Below, piece by piece: positions 55,612 through 64,000 of a DNA stretch of 64,000 nucleotides. Below the pieces are notes generated by a model. That model worked only from the letters and a program-made list of their open reading frames with translations. It did no database searches and was not told the DNA's origin. The translations under genes were made by a program, and so were the position numbers. Numbering within the stretch: the first letter of the stretch is position 1; each line of letters opens with the position of its first letter. Source of the DNA: Paramyrothecium sp. XJ0827 (taxonomy: Eukaryota > Ascomycota > Sordariomycetes > Hypocreales > Stachybotryaceae); assembly GCA_020881915.1 (NCBI GenBank), contig JAJFPB010000012.1, positions 496,001 through 560,000 of the forward strand. Direction: 5' to 3'.

Positions 55612-57418
55612 ATGCCAGCGCCTACTCATCTAATTAGCCACAACTGGGCACTCCAAGACGTGTGTCTTGTGGCAGCTGCCGTGGCAGCCAGTCTCACTTT
55701 TCTATATTACTGTATTCTCCCCAAACCCATTGACGGTATACCCTACAACTCTGCAGCTGCTACCTCATTGCTGGGTGATATACCAGCAATGGAGAAAGAA
55801 TCCGAAAACAACACCATCGCCTGGATGATCAAGCAAGCCCAAAAGTTCTCAAGCCCGATATGTCAACTTTTCATCATTCCTTTCGGCAAGCCAGTCGTCT
55901 TCATCTCTGATTTCCACGAAGCTCAGGACATACTGATGCGTCGCAAAGAATTCGACCGCTCAGACTACTCCATTCAACTTCTTGGCGGCTCTCTAGAGAA
56001 CCATCACATTAACCTCAAGACCGGACCTACTTGGAAAGCTCACAGGCGGTTGCTGCAAGACCTCATGACACCCAAATTTCTGAACAGCGTAGCAGGTCGT
56101 AACATCTACGACAGTGCTTCTCGCCTCGTCGCACTCTGGGAGATCAAGACTCGCATTGCAGCGGGACGACCTTTCGCAGCCGATAAGGACATTTACCACA
56201 CCGCGCTCGATGCCGTATTGGACTTTACCTTCGGTTCCAGCTACCCCGAGCGAGCTTTACCAGCACAGATTGAGGCTGTGAAAAGAACGAATGGCCCGAC
56301 AACGCATCAGGACGGCGTCAACGTCCCTATCACATTCGCATCGGGTCCTGTTGATGATGCGATCATCGCGATTCTGCAGGCATCAGAAGCGATTGGCGAA
56401 GTTTCAAACTGGGGGTTTATCTCTCTAGGGTGGTGGTGGAAGAAATTACAACGACAAGAAAGACAGTTTCGAGACATCCGACGAAAATTTGCCCAGGAAC
56501 AAGCGGCAAAGGCCACAGCAAAGCTCCGAGGCAATGCAAACGTTCATGATGAGGAGTGGGTGAATTCGGCTGCTGATCTGATGATTCAACGCGAGAGAAC
56601 TTTCGCAGAAAAGGACGGCCGGGAGCCCGTGTACTGGAGTGACACCATCCATGACGAGGCATGTGTTGGCCTCTAAACCCATTTCGCATGCGATGTTAAC
56701 TGTACTACAGATGCTAGGTTTTGTGATTGCTGGACACGATACCACGAGCACTACGGCGTGCTGGGCCGTCAAATTCATGGCCGATAATCAAGAGACCCAG
56801 AGATTTCTCCGCGAGAGCCTGCAATCCGCTCACTCCGCTGCATTCACTGAACAACGCGCCCCGACATACCAAGAGATCCTTAAGGCTAACATCCCATACC
56901 TTGATGCCGTAATTGAGGAGACACTCCGCTTAGCGCACACGATCCCACTCTTGGAACGCCAGTGCACACAGGATACTGTGATTCTGGGCCATGCAGTTCC
57001 GAAGGGTACTACTGTCTTTATGCCCTCCTATGGGCCAAGTCTTACTGAGGCAGAGTTTCAAATTGACGATTCCATGAGGAGCGACTCTTCACGGAATGCA
57101 TTGGCGGAAAAAGGCAAGCGCACGTGGCTGGAATCCGGCATGAACGACTTCCAGCCAGAGAGGTGGTTGTCTGGCAGTGGTCCGGAGAGACAGTCGTTTG
57201 ATGCAACGGCTGGACCATTTCTTGCCTTTGGCTTGGGTACGAGAGGGTGCTTCGGACGGAAGCTCGCCTACCTTGAAATGAAATTGATATTGACATTGCT
57301 TGTTTGGCACTTCGAATTGCAGCCTTGTGCAGAAGAACTCTCAAGCTACGAAGCTGTTCAGGGACTCACGAGGGCTCCGCGGTACTGCTACGTCAGGCCT
57401 CAGAGAGTTGGAGTATGA
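55612..57418 (+). CDS. Cytochrome P450 monooxygenase C
   Basis: I read two exons, 55612-56658 and 56711-57418, giving 584 residues. The joint needs a GC-AG intron (GCATGT...CTACAG). It gives DEMLGFVIAGHDTTST, the usual sequence before a P450 I-helix, while a GT donor nearby (GTTGGC) would add two residues. An N-terminal anchor (VCLVAAAVAASLTFLYYCIL) is present. The AGHDTTST oxygen-activation motif, ExxR as EETLR, and the haem loop FGLGTRGCFGRKLA are complete. An insertion in the meander region (KRTWLESGMNDFQPERWL) is longer than usual. It belongs to a different P450 group from A, B and D. The substrate is unknown. Confidence 0.87.
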
Positions 57419-58388
57419 TTTGCTTGATTAGAATAACTTGTGCCACCTAGTAAATGCAGACATGCAATTCAACTGCCATCTACCATGTAGCCCTTGCCAC
57501 TCAAGATTTCTGGAGGCATCGTAATGGATTCAAGGGAGGCCTGAAGGAGACACTGCTGCCGTGCGTGCAGGCCGTATTACACGATATTACTACAGACGTG
57601 TTAGACATTTGACTCGCTTTGAAACATCTCCTAGCAATTGGCATTGAGTGACTGCGAAATCCCGGCTTCGCTTGTCTCTGGTGAACCATTCCGAACCTCG
57701 TAAGAGCTATGAGTCCGATACAATTATATTGCAATGATGATCTAGGGTAGCTGCATGATTGGCTCAGCCTGGAGGCTGAGCCGCCCACCTTCAGTGGGAG
57801 GGCATGACCTGAACCCCGACACAATACACAAATTCACGCCTTACAGCCTGTTTCCTTATCAGACTGTCGGCACACTCCGTTGCTCTACAAGCCGGTGGTC
57901 AACCAGATACGAAGGAATGGCAAATAAGAACCTTCAACACTTACCAAATTCCACCGCACGGCCATGATCTCCGAGGGAGCCCAAGACTATAAGATTTTTC
58001 AAGACATTTTAGATCGAATTTGCAAATGGTCCTGGGTCTGACCGAAGTCTTGGATGTCCGTTGGAATTGATCCGAAACCAAGGAAATATTAGCCATTGCA
58101 TTTGGCTATGGATTTTCAACTACTGTTCGGATGGCCGCTCAGTTTGTCCACGTCCACGTGAGGAAACCCGGAACTTGCGACAGATTCACAAATTCATGGA
58201 TGCGGATGTTGCTTGGGACGTCATAGAACGAACATGTCGCGGATAGAAGCTGAAACCCGCGACCTGCACATATTTAACTAAACGAGAGCTCACGTGGTAT
58301 TGCCCATAAATAAATACAACACCACGCTGTCGGTCCCTCGACGCGGGGGGGCTAGGCACATTGCTTATTTTCAGATTCTGCACGCAAC
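57419..58388. other. Intergenic region with two adjacent hairpins
   Basis: About 970 bp lies between P450 C and P450 D. Two hairpin-forming sequences lie side by side at 57761-57798. TAAATAAAT lies near 58308, about 80 bp upstream of the P450 D ATG, as a possible TATA element. No gene is seen. Confidence 0.45.
57761..57798. other. Pair of short perfect hairpins
   Basis: The first hairpin has 9-bp arms, GGCTCAGCC and GGCTGAGCC, with a TGGA loop (57761-57782). The second has 5-bp arms, CCCAC and GTGGG, with a 5-base loop (57784-57798). They are one base apart. No role is known; they could be part of a small mobile element or a transcript structure. Confidence 0.55.
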
Positions 58389-60316
58389 ATGATTATTGAA
58401 GTACCTTCCGTTAGATGGCCAGCCATTTTTGCTATGGCCATCGTTTTTGGCACAGCTTTGGTGCTGCGATTGGTAAAAGCATTCAAACCGGACCCATTGG
58501 CAAAGATTCCCTACGTGGGTTCGGAAATGAGGGATTTTGCAAACGGGGGAGGATGGAAAGTCTACGCAGAGGGTTACAAAAAGGCAATAGCAAGCCGTTC
58601 GTTTGGATCAGAACCGAATTCGCTAAATATCAATAGTTCAAGAATGGTATTTTTCGTCTCACTACGCCAAGAGGTAGATGATTCCTGAAAACGGAATTGC
58701 ATCAGAACTGACTTCCGTAGATTCGACAACACTTGTGGTCGCGAGTTCGTTTTTGCCCGAGCTCCAAAAGCACCCTAACGATGTGCTGAGCTTCGGTGCA
58801 GCGATGGATGAAGTATTGAATACATCCATTCTTGACACATGCGGGATTCAAGCTAATTCATTGGCATCAGTCACTGCAGGCAAAGTATACAGGCATGGAC
58901 CATGAAAATCCCGTCCTGCCTTACATAGTCAAGACGTCGCTGACACCCGCATTGCGTATGTAGCTGTGATCAGCTTTGCCACTTTTCGTTAACAATCGTT
59001 AGTTCGTCTCAACCACCTAATTTCCGAAGATATTGAAAATACTATGCGCAGTGAACTGCCACAGGACAAGAACTGGACTGAGATTAACATCCATAGCAAA
59101 CTCCTCCGCATTGTAGCAATGGTCTCTGGAAAAATCTTCGTTGGTCCCGAGCTCTGCCGCAATGAGGCATACTTGGATACTATCATTAATTACACTCTCG
59201 ATGTTACCGTAGGCGCATTTGCCGTAGGGTACATCCCAAAATGGCTAAGACCTCTTGTCTCGAAGTGGCTGCCACCGATCAGGAGAATACATCGACGTTT
59301 CCGAGAAGCCAAAAGGTTTATTCAACCGATAATTTTGGCCCGAAAGAAGGCCATAGAGGACTCAGACTATCAGAAGCCAGATGATCTGCTTCAGTGGCTT
59401 ATAGATGCACCCGAACATCTCGGCCAGCTTGACGACATGCAAATTGCAAGACATCAACTTGAAGCCAGTCGCGTCTCTGTTCACACAACAACATTGACAG
59501 CACTCAACGCGTAAGTGCGCCATCGAAGCTTGAAGAAATCTGTCTAACTTGGACAGGTTTTATTCCCTGGCTGCAGACCCGGATCTTGCGGTTGTGTTGC
59601 GGGAAGATGTCCGACAGGCACTAGCAAAAACTAACGGAGAATTTTCCCAAGTTGCTTTGCAGGAGATGAAGAAGCTTGATAGCTTCTTGAAGGAAATTTT
59701 GCGTTACCATCCCATGGGACCTGGTGAGAAGTCGTTTACAATAAGAGACACCAGAAGAAAATTGCTAATAGAGTGCAGCAATTTTCAAGCGGAAAGCAAT
59801 GAAGCCTTTTACTTTGTCCAACGGTCAATACATCCCTGCAGGCGTTATACTTGAAGTCAACTCAGGTGGTATAAACTTTGATGAAGAGATATATGAGAAT
59901 CCCGAGGTATTTGATGCTTTGCGATATTACAAAATACGCAATGCCCAATTGCCAGAGGCGATAGGTACGAAGACTGCCAAGTCCACTGCTAGGAGCAAGA
60001 CGGCTGCCAAGGTTGCTGCTAGCAGCCACTTTACGGGCGTCGGAGAGTTGAGCCTGGCATTCGGGTATGGTCGCAATGCGTGCCCGGGAAGATTCTTTGC
60101 CGCAAACGAGATAAAAATGATCCTGGCGTTTACGCTTCTACACTATGAAGTAAAGAACTCGGGAGGAGAGGTGGGCAGATACCCTAATGTCAGACTTGGC
60201 GCAACGGTGAGTTTTCTGTTCACTATATTGCCCACTTCCTCTACCTGGGAGACCTTGACTAACAGGTGCAGGATTTCCCGAATCCGGAAAAGACAATCAT
60301 GATGCGAAGAGTGTGA
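58389..60316 (+). CDS. Cytochrome P450 monooxygenase D, paralog of B
   Basis: I read eight exons: 58389-58583, 58637-58673, 58721-58812, 58871-58955, 59003-59510, 59557-59723, 59779-60206 and 60266-60316, giving 520 residues. The first intron (58584-58636) begins with GC, not GT, and joins the end of YAEGYKK to FKNGIFRLTTPR. Every other intron is GT...AG. The anchor is PAIFAMAIVFGTALVLRL, ExxR is KEILR, and the haem loop is FGYGRNACPGRFF. The I-helix has SVHTTTLTALN in place of AGxDT, as in P450 B. The end DFPNPEKTIMMRRV is typical of fungal ent-kaurene-oxidase-like enzymes. A Lys/Ala/Ser/Thr-rich insertion of about 20 residues precedes the haem loop. The function is not known. Confidence 0.85.
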
Positions 60317-60760
60317 GAAGGATATATATGCATGAATGGGACAGTCCTCAACGGGCAGAGAATGAGAATACGCCGCGTCAAGTTGGGTTTCGGGAAGTCA
60401 GAATGATTTACATTGGCTTTGAAAAGCCACAAGCCACAAGCCAGGAAAGTGCACGCGTGGGCGAGGAAGCAAACTGGAGCACCGTGAGTGAATCGAGCAT
60501 GTATCGAGAACATTTGTGGAAACCGTAGGCAGTCTGATTTCTTGGCTAAATTCTCTTTTCCATTTTTCCCGGTTCATTTAAGCGACGTATTTCCTCTCCT
60601 GTCCAGTCAAGAGAAGTGGCTTCGTCCAAACTGGCACAACGCCATTTTATGTGGCCAAACTGAACAAGCGAGGCAACTTGGCAGTTGTAAGCTAGAGCCT
60701 TCCAGCCTCATACATTTGACGCATCTTATTCGGCCTCCACTTTGTTAGAGTAGCAGGTCT
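60317..60760. other. Convergent intergenic region
   Basis: This stretch of about 440 bp is the 3' flank of P450 D and the DUF4874-type gene. No gene is seen. Confidence 0.4.
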
Positions 60761-61786
60761 TCAGGCGTACGAATCAAGGGCATCGCCAATGGAGGTGATG
60801 CAGTCGGCATAATTAGGGTCGTTGAAAAGCTGCTGCATTTCGGGAGGGTTTCCAGGCTATTTGCAATGTTAGTGCGGATTCTCCATAGTTCAACAATGCT
60901 GAAAGCTGTACTTACATTAAGGTACGAAATCTTGAAATCATGGATGTATGCCTCGAGACCGTTGCTACCGCAGACGTTGTCAAAGTTGCTCCAGTCGTAG
61001 TTTGCATCACTGGACTGGTTGCACGGCTCTCCACCGTACGTGTTGTCGGACGCAACGGCCTTGGCGTAGTCAACCCATGTCTGACGATCTTCCTCTGGGA
61101 ATGTGCCGCCGTCGGTGCCGGTAGGTCCGCTGCTGAGCATGCAGTCGTTGTGCAGAGTCACGCTTCGGTCGCCGTCGTAAAGCATCTTGTGGTCTTCGGG
61201 GTACCGAAGCGCAACCTTCAAGCCGGTTTTGCGAAGCGTCTCGACAATGTTGCGCTTTAGCTCAAGGGCTGTAGCGTCATCATCGGCACCTCGGGCTTGG
61301 GTGAATGGGCCGCCCTGAAGATCGGTTAGCCACCACGGAGAAAGTAGTGAAGCTGGGTGTAACAGTACATACATGCCACTCGCCCCAAAGACCGAGGAAT
61401 CCAGCCTGGATAACGGATATGTTGATTGTGCATGCAACTTCCTTGAAGACGGCTGCCCAAGTAGACGCATCCTGTAGAATAAGTGCCGCATCTTCTGGCT
61501 CGGGAGCCACTGATCCATCAGGGTAGCCGTATCGCACGCGAGGGACAACGGAGACGCCCCGGCTGCCGTAATTTTGGGCCAGGGTCTTGAAGTCGCTAAT
61601 GAGATCTTGGTGATCACCGCCAGCGATGATCTGGAGATACAAAAACAAGGTATCTGAACGGTCGAGCTCGTAGTAGGCAATCTCGCCCGAGTTGTCCTCC
61701 CCCTCGCGTATCTCCTTGTATGTGGCGAAGCCCGCCGATGCAACGCCAAGGGCTGCAGCAAATGCGAAGAAACTAGACGCTCGCAT
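60761..61786 (-). CDS. Secreted DUF4874/DUF4832-type protein
   Basis: I read three exons: 61373-61786, 60916-61314 and 60761-60856, giving 302 residues. Introns are 58 and 59 bp with GT...AG ends, and phase is kept. The signal peptide is MRASSFFAFAAALGVASA. The mature part begins TYKEIREGEDNSGEIAYYELD and later has the (beta/alpha)8-like strand AGFLGLWGEWH, both characteristic of the DUF4874/DUF4832 pair found in fungal and bacterial secreted proteins. The C-terminal half shows VALRYPEDHKMLYD, HNDCMLSS and a Cys-rich NVCGSNG segment. A role in carbohydrate or cell-wall turnover is often suggested but not proven. The protein is shorter than many homologs, so it may be an abridged member. Confidence 0.78.
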
Positions 61787-63080
61787 GGTGAAAAGACAAA
61801 ATATGCAAGAATTTACAAGAAAGGAAGAATTTTGTTGAGAGAATGAGATCGCGTCAGCCCCCTTGTGAGCCGCCTGAAAAGACTAGCTTGCCTACTCAAG
61901 AAGTTGAAGGAAGGCAGTCCTTATTATACCTGCTGCACCGGCAAGAGCAATTATTTTCAGCTTCATCCTTCTGGAACTAGTGAACCTTCGTTTGCTATGG
62001 ATTGATCTACGTTCTTGTTTCGGCCGCATCTCGAAACAAAGAGTGGGTATCCAGCCCCGGCCTGCAATTTGAACAACCCCTGCAAGTGCTTCGATTGGGG
62101 TCGATCCAAGCTTTGCTGCTAATTTTAGCACACGACACTCGCTGTCAAGGTCGGCTGGAAGCCGCTACGACTTTCAAAGCCCTATTTGCCGCACATGTTA
62201 CGGGATCCTAATGACGACTGTAGTGGTGCTGCCTCTGCCCGAGATTGACGCTCGCTGAGGGGCCCGCTCAACCACACGTATGAGTCACATGCAACGTGGT
62301 CATTCTTTGCAAAGTGTCAAGCACACGAATCCTCGGCCTAGCGAAGCTTTAGAGAGACTATGCTTCTTTAACTGACCGTCACCAAAGTTGTGTTGTCTTT
62401 CCATAAACCCCTTTTTCGGAGATAAAACCTCATCTTCGTTGCCGAGACAGAATGGAGCATAATCCTAGACCCACTCGTTTGGGCAAGGGTACAGATCCTT
62501 TCGAATTCGCGGAGAGCCTGCTCCTTGCCCTTTTGTATTAGCCGAATGCGCTGTAGCTGGATCTCAAACTGCTAGTCTGCAAAGACTCGGTCCTCGGATC
62601 ATTAGAAGCACAAGAGAGATGAGCTTTCCTTTCAACATTAAGTAGGTCTAGGATGGCTTAATTAGTCATTTCCGCAATAAGTGTTTGGCTACTGATGCAG
62701 CTTCGCTCAACACGAAGGCCTTTTTCAACAGGCTTCTTTAGTACAGGCGGTTGCATGCTGATAATAGGCCCAAATGGCGAGTCCTCGGGACAATAGGAAC
62801 CGGTGGATTGCGCTTACAGGATCCAGATGGAAGAAGCCAAGGGAAGAGATCGCTTGCCCTCTTCTCCGACAATACAGAAGGACATAGTCAAGACAGCCGA
62901 GCAAGGCTTTCGAAGGAAATGTGTGACTCGTACATGATTTCCGTTATCAAGTGTTTGACAAATGACTTCGATGTTCGTTATGGGGGTACCAGCGTGGCAC
63001 TATCCAGAACATTTAGGGATCAAGTCATAGATGTCATTGCAAAGGGCCTGGAATTTGAATCTACCGAGATAATACAGAGA
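61787..63080. other. Intergenic region, nothing firmly recognised
   Basis: About 1.3 kb lies upstream of the secreted DUF4874-type gene. A plus-strand frame at 62751-63191 lacks an ATG start and overlaps the end of the DUF7580 gene on the other strand. I call no gene. Confidence 0.35.
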
Positions 63081-64000
63081 TCATTCTGCTGTGCCATATG
63101 GTGCTCTTGTGGGGTTCCCAGGACGAGCCAAATCGTAGACTGGAGAATTAAATCTTTCCGATCTGAGCCGTTCGTCCAATGTTTTGAATGAGTCTAAATG
63201 ACCATATTTTCTCTGTGTCGCATACCGAGACAGTGACGGGAGTTTGTTGAAGGCTTGGAGTGGTTCCATCACCTCTTCATATATCTTCTGCACAAACCCA
63301 ATATCCGACAAGTCAGGCCGTTCCGCATATGGGCAATGCAAACATCGAAAGATGATCTCTGCCCACCGTGGGCCGCCATGCTGCAAAGCAAGGCCCTCGA
63401 CTCGCCAAGCAATTTGTGCTTTTGTTTCCGTCACCTTTTCTCTAAATGATTCCAGAGGACGGTTAAGTAGTAATTCAAGCAAAGCCATGCCTAGAGAATA
63501 AAGCCACTGGTTCCTTATGCCAAAAGTACCCCCGCCGCTGGTCTCAGGCAGATTTGGGGGTTGTGTTTTCGGTTTGGGTTGACTTTTAAGAGGAAAAATC
63601 ATGAAAGGGTCTCTCAAACTTTCGCTATCGACATCTCGTTCTCGGGTTTCCAAGAGAACGTCTGATGTAGACCACCTTGAATCAAGCCAACCTTTGCCGC
63701 TGAAAACCAGTACTGCACCCGCTAGCTTTGCTGCTAAGCGAGATCGATCGCCTTCATAGAAATACCGTGGAAAGCAAGAGTATCTCCCATTCGACTCCAT
63801 GATTTTGTGGAGGGAGACAGTTGCAGGTACATCATGTCTTATAGGATCGTTCAACAGCCAGTAAGGGCCTTCTGTCTTATTTAAGGCCCAGCCATACCTA
63901 GCCGGTGGGTTTCTCAGATTCGGATCGAGGCTACCAGGTAGATTTGCATTCCCTGCACGGTATGTGAAGCTCGGGTCATAGTCCAGTTCCTCTTGTTGTT
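63081..64000 (-). CDS. DUF7580-domain protein, C-terminal part (5' partial)
   Basis: The frame is open from the right edge to a stop at 63081, so about 306 residues of the C-terminal part are seen and the start lies outside. The text fits the fungal DUF7580 domain, a degenerate kinase-like module: DRSRLAAKLAGAVLVFSGKGWLDSRW, then NQWLYSLGMALLELLLNRPLESF, then RWAEIIFRCLHCPYAERPDLSD. The same order of DRxxLAxxLA, WLDxxW, LxxLGxxLLEL occurs in proteins linked to HET/HeLo-type incompatibility systems (family knowledge). The catalytic kinase residues are absent, as expected for this family. No break is visible in the part that is present. Confidence 0.72.
   Translation of the reverse strand, partial: QQEELDYDPSFTYRAGNANLPGSLDPNLRNPPARYGWALNKTEGPYWLLNDPIRHDVPATVSLHKIMESNGRYSCFPRYFYEGDRSRLAAKLAGAVLVFSGKGWLDSRWSTSDVLLETRERDVDSESLRDPFMIFPLKSQPKPKTQPPNLPETSGGGTFGIRNQWLYSLGMALLELLLNRPLESFREKVTETKAQIAWRVEGLALQHGGPRWAEIIFRCLHCPYAERPDLSDIGFVQKIYEEVMEPLQAFNKLPSLSRYATQRKYGHLDSFKTLDERLRSERFNSPVYDLARPGNPTRAPYGTAE

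Noticed and set aside
62751..63191. 146-codon plus-strand frame
   Set aside because: It has no ATG at its start, no known domain, and its 3' part lies antisense to the end of the DUF7580-type gene.

Overview
The window is from the nuclear genome of a filamentous ascomycete (Pezizomycotina, most likely a Sordariomycete; the genus cannot be fixed from this sequence alone). The evidence is the short introns of about 46-98 bp with CTAAC/CTGAC-like branch sites, monocistronic genes on both strands, and fungus-specific families: rhodopsin/PTH11-like membrane proteins, Zn2Cys6 regulators, a zf-3CxxC protein, a GT32 mannosyltransferase-like protein and a DUF7580 protein. I can support 31 genes; two are cut by the window edges and three carry frame breaks. 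All exon boundaries were read by eye and checked for phase, and none is backed by transcripts.

Left part (1-12 kb): largely intronless genes, some with extremely GC-rich third codon positions. They are the end of an aldo-keto reductase, an NDH-2-like flavoprotein, a metallophosphoesterase-like protein that lacks several metal ligands, a small secreted protein, a secreted GH43 glycosidase, a GT32 glycosyltransferase and a SnoaL-like protein.

Middle part (12.8-28.3 kb): a PTH11-like receptor, an F-box protein whose frame is broken, two genes of unknown function, a zf-3CxxC protein interrupted by an in-frame TAG, a secreted EthD-domain protein, a second PTH11-like receptor and a serine-hydrolase-like protein with a long charged tail.

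Right part (28.9-60.3 kb): a region rich in tailoring enzymes. It holds four cytochromes P450, a SnoaL-like protein, a short-chain dehydrogenase, a BAHD-type acyltransferase, a secreted berberine-bridge-type FAD oxidase, a GNAT acetyltransferase and a Zn2Cys6 regulator with a perfect inverted repeat in its promoter. A decayed PTH11-like gene, a multi-pass membrane protein, a secreted M43 metalloprotease and a Kelch protein lie among them. This looks like a secondary-metabolite locus, but I see no polyketide synthase, NRPS or terpene cyclase in the window. Two of the P450 genes (B and D) are paralogs with the same exon lengths and intron phases, and two neighbouring P450 genes (C and D) each need a GC-AG intron.

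Right edge (60.7-64 kb): a secreted DUF4874/DUF4832-type protein and the C-terminal part of a DUF7580-type protein.
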